A stretch of DNA of 64,000 bases, taken from contig NZ_CP117834.1 in NCBI RefSeq assembly GCF_028735875.1, positions 1,662,001 through 1,726,000 of the forward strand, read 5' to 3'. The notes under the pieces were generated by a model. The model did not search any database. It was not told where the DNA came from and saw only the letters and a program-made list of their open reading frames with translations. Source of the stretch: Shouchella hunanensis. GTDB taxonomy: Bacteria > Bacillota > Bacilli > Bacillales > Bacillaceae_D. The translations under genes were made by a program, and so were the position numbers. Shown here one piece after another: positions 42,454-55,298 of this stretch (its first letter is position 1; every line of letters begins with the position of its first letter).

Positions 42454-43215
42454 TTAGTCTACTTCGGTGTTGTCAGCATTTGTGTTCGACATTAATTCTT
42501 CTATAGTTGAAAATTCGTAGCCATCTCGTTTTAGCTGCTTTAATACGGTTGGTAAAGCGGCAGCTGTTTGTTTTACTGTATCTGATGCATGAAACAGCAA
42601 CACATCTCCTGAACCGGTTTGGTCCGTACTGTTTTTAATGATTGCCTCTGTACCCGGATTTTCATAATCGTAAGAATTAATGCTCCAGTGAACGATATCA
42701 AGATTTTGTTCGTCTGCAAGTTGCAACGTTCTTGATGAAAATGCACCATTTGGCGGCCGTAATAAAGTAGGGACTTCTCCTGTCAATTCTTCAAGTACTT
42801 GTTTACTACGTCTCATGTCTTGAGCCACTTGATCCTCGTTTAGTGACGTATAATTCTTATATTGATAGCCATGACTACCGATGGTGTAACCAGCATCGGC
42901 AATTTCTTTCACTAAATTTGGATACGTCTCTGCCCAAGACGCTAATAGAAAGAAGGTTGCATGTTCAACATTCTCTTGCTCAAGTATTTCTACGATTGGT
43001 GAAACATTATGCTCGCCCCAACTAATATTGAAGGTAAGAGCAACTTTCTGGCCACTATCCTCCGCTTTATAAAATGCTTGAGGGCCATCTGGTGTTGAGA
43101 ACACAGGCACATAATCCCGCTGTATAACTAGCCAACTTGCTACAAATAAAGCCGCTACGCATATAAACAAAACCGGCTTCCACTTCGTTAAGTTAATGAC
43201 CCAAATTCCTTTCAC
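42454..43215 (-). CDS. pdaB: Sporulation polysaccharide deacetylase family protein PdaB
   Basis: 253 residues: N-terminal membrane anchor (VLFICVAALFVASWLVI), then a NodB domain. Motif 1 reads ALTFNISWGE, motif 2 GSHGYQYKNY, motif 3 LLRPPNGAFSS and the C-terminal LLFHASD. Classical deacetylases have an Asp where the Asn of TFN lies. PdaB is required to keep spores intact late in sporulation. Adjacent kbaA-gerD order is the Bacillus one. Confidence 0.9.
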   Translation of the reverse strand: MKGIWVINLTKWKPVLFICVAALFVASWLVIQRDYVPVFSTPDGPQAFYKAEDSGQKVALTFNISWGEHNVSPIVEILEQENVEHATFFLLASWAETYPNLVKEIADAGYTIGSHGYQYKNYTSLNEDQVAQDMRRSKQVLEELTGEVPTLLRPPNGAFSSRTLQLADEQNLDIVHWSINSYDYENPGTEAIIKNSTDQTGSGDVLLFHASDTVKQTAAALPTVLKQLKRDGYEFSTIEELMSNTNADNTEVD

Positions 43216-43339
43216 TGCATTCGCTCCTTTAAACTCGTCCTCTTATAGAAAAGATATGTCTGTCCGAAAAAAATATGAATAAAATTGCCATCGTTTGAAA
43301 AGACTATTTTATTAGGTATTAGAGTGATAGGAGGAACCT

Positions 43340-43579
43340 ATGAGAGGATTACTGATTTCAGAAAAAGAAACAAAGGAACTTGAGTACATATTAAAAAGAG
43401 AACTAGAAGAATTGCTTCTTGATTTAACAGATGAACGAATTGATCAGGTTGTTAAACAGTTAATGGTCGAGAAGTATGAAATTGTGCTGAATTTGTATAA
43501 ACGTGTTGCTTTACCGTGTGATCAAAAAGAATACGTCATTCAGTTGAATCATGTTATAAAAAAAAATAACCAAATGTAG
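43340..43579 (+). CDS. Small conserved hypothetical protein
   Basis: 79 residues, ATG after ATAGGAGGA. It is helical and charged (ETKELEYILKRELEELLLDL, then TDERIDQVVKQLMVEKYEIV). No domain recognised. It lies between pdaB and the rRNA operon and reads as a real gene with a good ribosome-binding site. Confidence 0.7.
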   Translation: MRGLLISEKETKELEYILKRELEELLLDLTDERIDQVVKQLMVEKYEIVLNLYKRVALPCDQKEYVIQLNHVIKKNNQM

Positions 43580-43676
43580 TTGATTTTGTAGATTATTGAT
43601 GATATAGTAGTCAATACCGCGTTAGAGAAACCAATATCTTCTAGAAAAAAGCAAAAAACTTTTTTCAAAAAAAGAT

Positions 43677-43705
43677 TTGACTTTTCACTTGCGGTCGTGT
43701 AAAGT
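43677..43705 (+). promoter_or_regulatory. rRNA operon promoter
   Basis: TTGACT (43677-43682), 17-bp spacer, TAAAGT (43700-43705), preceded by A/T-rich tracts that could act as an UP element. The leader TTCTTTGAAAACTGAACAAA (43741-) resembles the one before 23S. Confidence 0.8.
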
Positions 43706-43848
43706 ACTAAGAGTCGCCAAGAGAGATCGAAGCGCAAACGAGTTCTTTGAAAACTGAACAAAAGCCAAGCGTAAAAAGAGATACAAGGTATCTCGTCAAT
43801 GAAGTTAGACACAGCTTTAAAATGTGCAAATGAGCAAGTCAAACACTT

Positions 43849-48738
<4,890 letters not shown>

Positions 48739-48948
48739 TAAATTTCTTGAGTTTGAGTAGATGATTTGATTTAGTTTTGAAAGAATCACCGATTCTTTTA
48801 ACAAGAAGGATTTCATTCCTTTGACAAAGAGCAACAAGAAGATCGAGGACTAGAAGTGCTTGAAGGAAGGAGCGTACTTGCGTACATGACTGACAGAAAG
48901 ACACAAATAGGACGAAGAGATTCGCCGTTGATCTGACGTCAAAATAAG

Positions 48949-49065
48949 TCTGGTGGCAATAGCAAAGAGGTCACACCCGTTCCCATGCCGAACACGGTCG
49001 TTAAGCTCTTTTGCGCCGATGGTAGTTGGGGGCTTCCCCCTGTGAGAGTAGGACGTTGCCAGGCT
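48949..49065 (+). rRNA. rrf: 5S ribosomal RNA
   Basis: About 117 nt. TCTGGTGGCAATAGCAAAGA at the start, conserved CCCGTTCCCATGCCGAACAC and the closing GTAGGACGTTGCCAGGC. Termini pair (TGGTGGC/GTTGCCA). Confidence 0.95.
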
Positions 49066-49082
49066 TACATATTTTTTTGCGT

Positions 49083-49157
49083 TCCACAGTAGCTCAGTGG
49101 TAGAGCTATCGGCTGTTAACCGATCGGTCGCAGGTTCGAATCCTGCCTGTGGAGCCA
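49083..49157 (+). tRNA. tRNA-Asn(GTT)
   Basis: TCCACAG...CTGTGGA acceptor stem, GGTTCGAATCC T-loop, anticodon GTT in GGCTGTTAACC, and encoded CCA. Follows 5S rRNA, as in Bacillus rrn-tRNA clusters. Confidence 0.97.
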
Positions 49158-49164
49158 TTTTTTT

Positions 49165-49237
49165 GCTTCCATAGCTCAGCCGGTAGAGCACCACCATGGT
49201 AAGGTGGGGGTCAGCGGTTCAAGTCCGCTTGGAAGCT
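49165..49237 (+). tRNA. tRNA-Thr(GGT), integration target of element 2
   Basis: GCTTCCA...TGGAAGC acceptor stem, anticodon loop ATGGTAA with GGT, T-arm GCGGTTCAAGTCCGC. CCA is not encoded. The Bacillus tRNA run normally goes on after Thr, but here foreign DNA with an integrase follows, so the 3' half of this gene is the likely att site. Confidence 0.95.
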
Positions 49238-49259
49238 TTCGTATAAGTACTGGTACATT

Positions 49260-49293
49260 AAGGTTTCTCCGATGATGGAGAGGCTTATTTTTT
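49260..49293 (+). terminator. Hairpin terminator after the tRNA genes
   Basis: AAGGTTTCTCC and GGAGAGGCTT flank GATGAT and are followed by ATTTTTTT. Ends the rrn-tRNA transcript. Confidence 0.7.
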
Positions 49294-49304
49294 TGCGCAA
49301 AAAG

Positions 49305-49329
49305 AGGTTTGCAAACAAATTGCAAACCT
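49305..49329. terminator. Hairpin at the end of the repeat-protein gene
   Basis: AGGTTTGCAA (49305-49314) and TTGCAAACCT (49320-49329), perfect 10-bp arms, loop of 5. On the minus strand it is followed by CTTTTTG and probably ends the 49357 transcript. Confidence 0.65.
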
Positions 49330-49356
49330 TTATTTGATTGAAGGGGTGTTTAGATA

Positions 49357-50868
49357 TTAGTTCATTTTTTTTAGATACCTAGTGAGTACCCAACCTTCAA
49401 TATGATCCCCATCTGAATTATAAAAACTTATTTTTGTCCAATCTTTTTTTATATCTAAGACATAAACTTTGTAACCAATCTTAACTTCCCCAGAAATATG
49501 GGCTTTTTTACTTTTATAATCTCTGACAGGCATATCTAATTTAACGACCCTAATATCTTGGACTAAAGCTTTGGCAAATTCATAGCCGTGTTCATCAATT
49601 AACTGATCCATGTATTTTGAAGATACTTGTTTGGCTGCTTGATAAGGTCTTTCATCTGGACCGATACCCATAAAAGTTAGTGGATGTTTAATGTTCCAGG
49701 CTAATTTGGGCGATACTTCTGCAACAATATCGTTAATAGCATTATTACTCAATGTTGTTAAAATAATTATTAAAAAAGCAAATGGCATGGAATCAGTCTT
49801 TTTTTGTTCAATAAAAATTGAGATTTTTTTTAAGAACTCATGTATATTCTCAAAAATAGAACGTTTTTCTTTAATATTTACAGCTAACTCTTTATCGATT
49901 TTTTCAAGATAATTCTTTATAGCATAAAGAGTTTCCCTTCTGGCTAAAGGGTTCGAAGTAATAATTTGAGCAGAGTAATAAAAATCAAGATCTTTTAAAT
50001 TATATTTCTTTGAAAATACATTTTCGAGAATTTGATTTGCCAATGAACTGTCTGCCATTATTTTGTTGTAGTTTATTGATGATCTCGAAATAGAAGATGA
50101 AAGAAGCCGGTTCTGATCAGCGAAGGCTCTGTGTGAGAATCCACTCAATACGTTAGTTGTCGATTCAAGGTAAGGAATTCCTGATCTTGAAAAAGAAGAT
50201 GAAAGAAGCTGCTTCTGATCAACGAAGGCTCTATGTGACAATCCACTCAATACGTTAGTTGCCGATTTAAGGTAGGAAACTGTTGATCTCGAAATAGAAG
50301 GTGAAAGAAGCCGGTTCTGATCAGTGAAGGCTCTGTGTGACAATCCACTCAATACGTTAGTTGTCGATTCAAGGTAAGGAATTCCTGATCTTGAAAAAGA
50401 AGATGAAAGAAGCTGGTTCTGATCAACAAAGGCTCTATGTGAAAATCCACTCAATACATTAGTTGCCGATTTAAGGTAGGAAGCTGTTGATCTCGAAATA
50501 GAAGGTGAAAGAAGCCGGTTCTGATCAGCGAAGGCTCTGTGTGAGAATCCACTCAATACGTTAGTTGTCGATTCAAGGTAAGGAATTCCTGATCTCGATA
50601 TAGAAGGTGAAAGAAGCTGGTTCTGATCAACGAAGGCTCTATGTGAAAATCCACTCAATACATTAGTTGCCGATTTAAGGTAGGAAGCTGTTGATCTCGA
50701 AATAGAAGGTGAAAGAAGCCGGTTCTGATTAGCGAAGGCTCTATGTGAGGCTCGGTTTAAATGTCTATTTTCTTGAATTAGATTGTTATAAACTCCTATT
50801 CTTTTATATCGATCATTAATCAAAGTTATTCTTTCAATTGCGGAATTTGTTAATCTAGAATTAATCAT
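49357..50868 (-). CDS. Repeat protein with alternating 34-residue units and SH3-like tail
   Basis: 503 residues, no recognised family for the whole. Residues 41-264 hold seven 34-residue units beginning SHRAF(A/V/T)DQN(R/Q)LLS, which alternate strictly between two kinds: SISRSTASYLKSATNVLSG and S(F/I)SRSGIPYLESTTNVLSG. Then a helical region, one hydrophobic stretch (about 350-370, MPFAFLIIILTTL) and a C-terminal SH3-like domain (about 441-503, MPVRDYKSKKAHISGEVKIG and GWVLTRYL). No signal peptide. It lies between the integrase and the tRNA, the cargo position where ICEBs1-type elements may carry phage-exclusion or toxin genes; that role is only a guess. Confidence 0.75.
   Translation of the reverse strand: MINSRLTNSAIERITLINDRYKRIGVYNNLIQENRHLNRASHRAFANQNRLLSPSISRSTASYLKSATNVLSGFSHRAFVDQNQLLSPSISRSGIPYLESTTNVLSGFSHRAFADQNRLLSPSISRSTASYLKSATNVLSGFSHRAFVDQNQLLSSSFSRSGIPYLESTTNVLSGLSHRAFTDQNRLLSPSISRSTVSYLKSATNVLSGLSHRAFVDQKQLLSSSFSRSGIPYLESTTNVLSGFSHRAFADQNRLLSSSISRSSINYNKIMADSSLANQILENVFSKKYNLKDLDFYYSAQIITSNPLARRETLYAIKNYLEKIDKELAVNIKEKRSIFENIHEFLKKISIFIEQKKTDSMPFAFLIIILTTLSNNAINDIVAEVSPKLAWNIKHPLTFMGIGPDERPYQAAKQVSSKYMDQLIDEHGYEFAKALVQDIRVVKLDMPVRDYKSKKAHISGEVKIGYKVYVLDIKKDWTKISFYNSDGDHIEGWVLTRYLKKMN
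50077..50748 (-). repeat. Tandem 102-bp repeats (about 6.6 copies) within the 49357 gene
   Basis: The DNA repeats with a 102-bp period, closer still at 204 bp because two versions alternate (A-B-A-B-A-B-A). The A copies and B copies are nearly identical among themselves, so the array grew by duplication of the A+B pair. Confidence 0.9.
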
Positions 50869-50987
50869 GATCTATCCTCCATAATATACTTTCAGATTTT
50901 TTAATTTATATATATACAATAATACATTCCGATAAGTAAAAGGAGATTAATTCTTAAAAAGGAAAGCATAGATATTTTTCTATGCTT

Positions 50988-52103
50988 TTAATTTCCTGTT
51001 GTATACAAATTCTTACTAAACATCGCTATCGCTTCTCTCTGAATGGAAGGCAACAAATGATTGTAAGTATCTAAAGTTGTTGTAATACTTGAGTGTCCTA
51101 ATCTCTCCGCTACAACTTTAACCGGAATGCCTTGCAACAGCATCAACGTAGCATGTGTATGTCGTAAATCGTGAAAGCGGATCGACGGCACATTAGCATC
51201 TTCTTTAAGCTGATACCACTTTCGGTTGAGGTTACGTGGTGTTACATGTGTACCTAAGCTAGTGCAAACAACTAAATCATTATCTTTATATCCTCCTCCA
51301 GCTCGTTCTTTCTCAAAATCTACTCGTTCTTTACGTTTCTGTAATTCAGTAATAGTTACTTCATCTAAATCAATCGTACGATTAAAACTAGCTTTAGTTT
51401 TACCATCTGAAGCCCCGTATGGTGTGTGGGTGACAACAGTTCTTAGTAAACTATTTTTAAAGTCCACATCCTTCCAACGAAGACCAAGCACCTCACTACG
51501 CCGCATACCTGTCATAGCTGCTAAATGAAAAGCAATATATAAGGGATCGTGTTTACTAGAATTGAGAAATTGTAAAAGCTGTTTTTCATCCCAAACATGA
51601 ATTTCTTTTCGTTCAATTCGTGCAGTTTTTAAGCCAGCTGCGACGTTCTTTCCAACGATTCCATCTTCTACAGCTTCTGACAAAGCAGAACTAATAACGG
51701 TATGAACTTTTTTAATAGTAGCGGGAGCTAATCCAAGATCGTTCTCTAAATAAGAAAAGAATGTCTTTAGATGAAGTCTATTGAGCTTTTCCAACTTGTA
51801 ATTCCCAAGCTTAGGTATGATGTGGATACGAAGGTGGGTTTTATAAACTTGGAAGGTGGAGGCTTTTAATCTACTCCGTTTGTTTAAAATCCACTTTTCT
51901 AAATAAGCAGCGAAAGACTCTTTAGAGGGTTCAATAAAATTTCCCGTGTTAATCTCATTAAGTATACGGGGCATGTCTTTTTGTGCTGCTTTCTTTGTAT
52001 CGTAGCCTGAAAACCACTTTTGACGTCTTTCATTATTATGATCTCTCTCCAAATCTACAACGATTACATATTTATTTCCTCGTTTACGTATATGTCCTTT
52101 CAT
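50988..52103 (-). CDS. int: Tyrosine recombinase (integrase) of element 2
   Basis: 371 residues, intact. N-terminal AP2-like arm-binding domain (KGHIRKRGNKYVIVVDLERD), core-binding SAM-like domain (about 64-145, SFAAYLEKWILNKRSRLK), catalytic domain with Arg in TGMRRSEVLGLRW, HDLRHTH, ERLGHSS and nucleophile Tyr in LDTYNHLLP. It should integrate into the tRNA-Thr 3' end and, with Xis, excise. It differs clearly from the broken integrase of element 1. Confidence 0.93.
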   Translation of the reverse strand: MKGHIRKRGNKYVIVVDLERDHNNERRQKWFSGYDTKKAAQKDMPRILNEINTGNFIEPSKESFAAYLEKWILNKRSRLKASTFQVYKTHLRIHIIPKLGNYKLEKLNRLHLKTFFSYLENDLGLAPATIKKVHTVISSALSEAVEDGIVGKNVAAGLKTARIERKEIHVWDEKQLLQFLNSSKHDPLYIAFHLAAMTGMRRSEVLGLRWKDVDFKNSLLRTVVTHTPYGASDGKTKASFNRTIDLDEVTITELQKRKERVDFEKERAGGGYKDNDLVVCTSLGTHVTPRNLNRKWYQLKEDANVPSIRFHDLRHTHATLMLLQGIPVKVVAERLGHSSITTTLDTYNHLLPSIQREAIAMFSKNLYTTGN

Positions 52104-52127
52104 CTTAAGACCTCCGTTATCTGTTAT

Positions 52128-52472
52128 TTACAGAGTTAAGTGCAGTACATCTTCTAAATCTGCAACTTGAATGACGAAATTATCAACCTCTGTTGAATCA
52201 ACGCCGTGTAAATTCAAGCGATGTTCTACATTAGTTAAGTTAATTCCAAATACATTCTCAGTGGTCGTTAAAAGTAAATCATCTATTAAAATGGTCACAT
52301 TCATAGCATCTGGATCAAACTCTTCTGCTGGATGCATGTTAAAAGGGGCTTGTACAGTTATTATAAGAGTTTGCTCTTCCCAGTCGATAAATTGATCACG
52401 CACATTTAGAACGAGCCATATAGGGGCTTTCTTACCTTCATGATAGTCGTAGTATACTTTGTATGAAATCAT
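52128..52472 (-). CDS. Hypothetical protein of element 2
   Basis: 114 residues, soluble, acidic. Opens ISYKVYYDYHEGKKAPIWLV; ends FVIQVADLEDVLHLTL. No family recognised. Lies between int and immA, where such elements keep small accessory genes. Ribosome-binding AGAAGGAG precedes ATG. Confidence 0.55.
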   Translation of the reverse strand: MISYKVYYDYHEGKKAPIWLVLNVRDQFIDWEEQTLIITVQAPFNMHPAEEFDPDAMNVTILIDDLLLTTTENVFGINLTNVEHRLNLHGVDSTEVDNFVIQVADLEDVLHLTL

Positions 52473-52615
52473 TGTCTAGTCATCTCCTTCTTCTGTTTTT
52501 GGAAAAGTGCTTTTTCCACTAATGGTCTGGCATGAATGGGGATGTCTTTCTTAACAACATATTTATAAGAATTTGGGGTAGGTTGCTCTCGTATGATGTC
52601 ATTAAATTTTTGTAG
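52473..52615 (-). other. Short open stretch without a start codon
   Basis: After the immA stop the minus strand reads FNDIIREQPTPNSYKYVVKK and on to KKEMTRQ-stop with no ATG, GTG or TTG start in frame at a good site. It may be a coding remnant, or nothing. It ends just before the 52472 ATG, and its end supplies that gene's ribosome-binding site. Confidence 0.35.
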
Positions 52616-53101
52616 TTAATCAGCACCACGTATTCTTGATTCAATTTGCTCCAACCTACTCTCCACCAACTTCTTGGATACATGAAATTCGTTAGCTAGA
52701 GTAGACGCTAGGTGGTCATGGTGATGACAATATTTACAGATCATAAAGAATGGCATAGAAGCATATAGCTGAAACTGCTCAGCTTGTATTTCTTGCATCA
52801 TCAAGAATTCTTCACTGTACATATTTTCTTGAGATCCACAGTGACGGAGAGGATGGCAAAGTTCATGAAAGAAAATTTCTCTTTTTTCAATAGGTGAATG
52901 ATCTTTATGTAAAAAAATAATGGCAACGTTATTTTCATCATCCCATATAGAACGGTCAGGTCCTGGACTTTCTTCAATAACGATATTAAGACTTTCCGCT
53001 ATTTTATAAATATCCAGACCGTTTGGAGAAAGAATTTGATGTTCTTTATAGAATTCTTCTAACCATTGTTCTATAGGAGTTTTTGAATAAAACTTTAGCA
53101 T
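52616..53101 (-). CDS. immA: ImmA-type metalloprotease (IrrE/ImmA family)
   Basis: 161 residues. Zinc-protease motif HELCH (H79, E80, H83) in the characteristic REIFFHELCHPLRHC context. In ICEBs1, ImmA cleaves the repressor ImmR and so switches on excision genes. Directly downstream of immR on the same strand, as in ICEBs1. Confidence 0.9.
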   Translation of the reverse strand: MLKFYSKTPIEQWLEEFYKEHQILSPNGLDIYKIAESLNIVIEESPGPDRSIWDDENNVAIIFLHKDHSPIEKREIFFHELCHPLRHCGSQENMYSEEFLMMQEIQAEQFQLYASMPFFMICKYCHHHDHLASTLANEFHVSKKLVESRLEQIESRIRGAD

Positions 53102-53172
53102 AAGATCACCTCTATAAGAATATATGTTCGGTATTTAGGTAAACAAAAACGTCCACTTAAAAAGATTGGACG

Positions 53173-53520
53173 TTATTTATTTTCTTTATTAATTCTATTT
53201 TGCCGAATTCTCCTAAATAATTCAAGTTGTTCGTCTAAGAATTCTTTTTCTTCTTCATTTAGATTGTCAATATTGTAATAAGCTGAATTAACATCATCTA
53301 ATTTAGCTGAATGAGGGTCGTCCGTTTCCCCAAGTAAGTATGCTGAAGAGACATCAAACTTGTTAGCAATTTTTTTTATGGTTTCCAAGGATGGTTCGTT
53401 TCTACCTTGTTCATAAAAACCATAGGCACTTACTGTAATACCTAAATGGTTTGCTACATCTTGTTGGGTAAAGTTCTTCTCTTTTCTAGTTTGTCTTAAA
53501 CGTTCTTTAAAGCTTGCCAT
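53173..53520 (-). CDS. immR: ImmR-type repressor
   Basis: 115 residues. HTH_3 (Cro/CI) domain at about 5-60 with LGITVSAYGFYEQGRNEPSL, then a linker and charged helix NLNEEEKEFLDEQLELFRR. In ICEBs1 ImmR represses the excision operon and provides immunity. It faces a promoter with repeated ATACAAC sites across the divergent gap. Confidence 0.9.
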   Translation of the reverse strand: MASFKERLRQTRKEKNFTQQDVANHLGITVSAYGFYEQGRNEPSLETIKKIANKFDVSSAYLLGETDDPHSAKLDDVNSAYYNIDNLNEEEKEFLDEQLELFRRIRQNRINKENK

Positions 53521-53555
53521 ATATAACCCTTCCCTTTACTAGCAGGTATCTTATT

Positions 53556-53650
53556 ATACAACTATTTGTTGGATTTTTAAACAAAAACTAAATTAATACA
53601 ACAAAAAGTTAAAATAAACTATTGACTTGCTACATTTTGTTGTATAGAAT
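53556..53650. promoter_or_regulatory. Divergent promoter and ImmR operator repeats
   Basis: Promoter to the right: TTGACT (53622-53627), 17 bp, TAGAAT (53645-53650). Operator-like sequences: ATACAACAAAA (53596-53606) and its inverse TTTTGTTGTAT (53635-53645), an 11-bp inverted pair that straddles the promoter, plus ATACAAC (53556-53562) facing TTTGTTG (53565-53571). This fits repression by ImmR at multiple sites. Confidence 0.75.
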
Positions 53651-53664
53651 AAAACTACAAAACG

Positions 53665-53919
53665 TTGGAGGTGACAACGATTACTAGCAGAGAATCTTTG
53701 CTTACTCTTCGTAAAAAGAAAAATTGGTCACAAAAAGATGTCGTTGATTTATTGAAACTGAGAGTCGGAATTACTATATCAGAAAGTTATTATGGAATGA
53801 TTGAAACAGGTGTTAGAAATCCAAGTTTAAGCGTAGCAGTCGGATTGTCGGAACTTTACAAGGTAAATCCAGCTACACTTTTTCTTGAGATTAACACAAA
53901 AAAGAAAACAAAAGCGTAG
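53665..53919 (+). CDS. Small helix-turn-helix regulator, first gene of the excision operon
   Basis: About 80 residues. HTH_3-type fold with LLTLRKKKNWSQKDVVDLLK and GMIETGVRNPSLSVAVGLSE. First gene behind the ImmR-controlled promoter. The start is odd: the only in-frame start codons (TTG 53665, GTG 53671) lie inside the good ribosome-binding site GGAGGTG (53667-53673), and at the correct distance is ATT (53680). An ATT start, or a lost ATG, seems likely. Confidence 0.7.
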   Translation: MEVTTITSRESLLTLRKKKNWSQKDVVDLLKLRVGITISESYYGMIETGVRNPSLSVAVGLSELYKVNPATLFLEINTKKKTKA

Positions 53920-53932
53920 GAGGTAAGTTTAA

Positions 53933-54217
53933 ATGTCCTTTGAAGAGACTATAAGGCAAATTGTTCGAGAAGAAAATGAAGAATTCCTGCAAAAGATTAA
54001 AGACGAACTAAATTATTCTGCGCATGATTCAATGCCGGACGTTCTAACTGTACAAGAAGCAGCTGAGTACTTACGAATGGGCAAATCTAAAATGTACGAA
54101 TTATCGCAGCATCATGATTTTCCATCTTGGCGAGAAGGGCGTAGAGTGCTTATATCTAAAAAAGGCTTAGATCAATACCAACGTGAGAAGCTTAATGAAA
54201 AAGAAGTGATCATGTAA
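53933..54217 (+). CDS. xis: Excisionase-family DNA-binding protein
   Basis: 94 residues. C-terminal HTH_17/excisionase domain (LTVQEAAEYLRMGKSKMYEL, then FPSWREGRRVLISKKGLDQY). An N-terminal helical arm (EETIRQIVREENEEFLQKI) may oligomerise. In ICEBs1 Xis is the second or third gene of the rightward operon. AGGAGGTAAG precedes ATG. Confidence 0.75.
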   Translation: MSFEETIRQIVREENEEFLQKIKDELNYSAHDSMPDVLTVQEAAEYLRMGKSKMYELSQHHDFPSWREGRRVLISKKGLDQYQREKLNEKEVIM

Positions 54218-54230
54218 TGGGGAATCTATC

Positions 54231-54473
54231 ATGACTTTTCAAGTAATGAGCGATTTGATGAAAGAAGCTGTGCCCCTAGCGAAGAAGATGGAAGGCGATT
54301 GGCAAGCAAGAATGAAATTAGCAATGAGGTCTGCAAAGATCAATTATTTTATGAAGCAACCAATGTCAAAAGCAATCATTGAAGAGTTGCTAAAACATGG
54401 TGTATCGTATCGTCGCATTTCTCGAAATTATAAGGTTGGGCGAAGCGATATTACTGCAATAGAGAGGCAATAA
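54231..54473 (+). CDS. Hypothetical helix-turn-helix-like protein of element 2
   Basis: 80 residues. C-terminal ELLKHGVSYRRISRNYKVGR is arranged like a helix-turn-helix. Rest is basic and helical. Third gene of the operon; unknown partner or target. The ribosome-binding site is weak (GGGGAAT). Confidence 0.55.
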   Translation: MTFQVMSDLMKEAVPLAKKMEGDWQARMKLAMRSAKINYFMKQPMSKAIIEELLKHGVSYRRISRNYKVGRSDITAIERQ

Positions 54474-54893
54474 ATAGTGTGAGTATAGACCACTATTAAC
54501 GACCTTATAAGCGAATGAAATGAGTGAGTACATTGATAATTACATATAGAAAGAAAGCGCACCTGACAGAAGCCAGATACGCCAGTAAAACCTAGGAAAT
54601 TTTATTGTAGCGTACTTTCTTCGTCATGTCACTAGGCGTGAGTATTAAGTGGACACAGCTAACACTTGTTTAAATGCTGTAGCAGGTAAGAAGATACGTG
54701 CGCCATAGCTGTATACAGCTTGATGGTTATACAATAACCTACTAACGTTGCCAAGATAGACAAAAAGCTCTGGAGCGACTGACAAGCGCCATGATGGATA
54801 CAGAACCTGAGCGGATCTTACTAAATTGTTGTAATGAAAATGGATGAGAAGACTTTGGAAAATAAAACTATTAAACGAAAAGAGGAAACTATA
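54474..54893. other. 420-bp non-coding region with two palindromes
   Basis: No credible gene. It holds AGCTGTATACAGCT (54707-54720), a perfect 14-bp palindrome, and GGTTAT-ACA-ATAACC (54725-54739) right after it. It lies in front of helP, where the replication and transfer operon begins. The block could be a promoter-operator or encode a small RNA; no clear sigma-A promoter is seen. Confidence 0.5.
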
Positions 54894-55298
54894 ATGAACT
54901 TAAAAAATGGAATTAAGCCAGAACCACAAGAGACATTTGGAAATATGATTTTTATGGGATTAAACCGAGAGAAGATGTACTTTGATCGTGAAAAGGGAGA
55001 ACGAACGGATAAATTGGAAGCACGCATTTATAATGTAGCCTCAAGTGTTCAGCAAGGACAAATAGAAGTAACACTGCCTGACTATGTTGACTTAAAAGAA
55101 ATTGATTTTAATAAGCCAGTTGAGCTAGTAAATCCGCGAATTACAGCAAGAGCTCAAGCGAATGGCAATTTTGCTAATATCGTTTATACGTTAATGGCAG
55201 AAGATATCGTGGAAGCTGGTCATAAACCTAACTCTAACTTTGAACCGAAAGCAAAAGAACAAAAAGAACCTGTAACAGCTGGTTCAGATAAAAAATAA
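54894..55298 (+). CDS. helP: HelP/YdcP-family protein (DUF961)
   Basis: 134 residues from ATG 54894 (MNLKNGIKPEPQETFGNMIF), chosen over 54834 by AAAGAGG spacing. The pattern ...RIYNVASSVQQGQIEVTLPD and ...VNPRITARAQANGNFANIVY fits the YdcP/HelP family, which in ICEBs1 binds DNA and helps PcrA unwind during rolling-circle replication. Ahead of conQ and nicK as in ICEBs1, but a cargo gene is inserted between. Confidence 0.8.
   Translation: MNLKNGIKPEPQETFGNMIFMGLNREKMYFDREKGERTDKLEARIYNVASSVQQGQIEVTLPDYVDLKEIDFNKPVELVNPRITARAQANGNFANIVYTLMAEDIVEAGHKPNSNFEPKAKEQKEPVTAGSDKK

Noticed and set aside
50077-50748. A CRISPR-like array because of regular repeats
   Set aside because: The 102-bp period is in frame with a coding region, units are contiguous without spacers, and protein-level conservation explains them.
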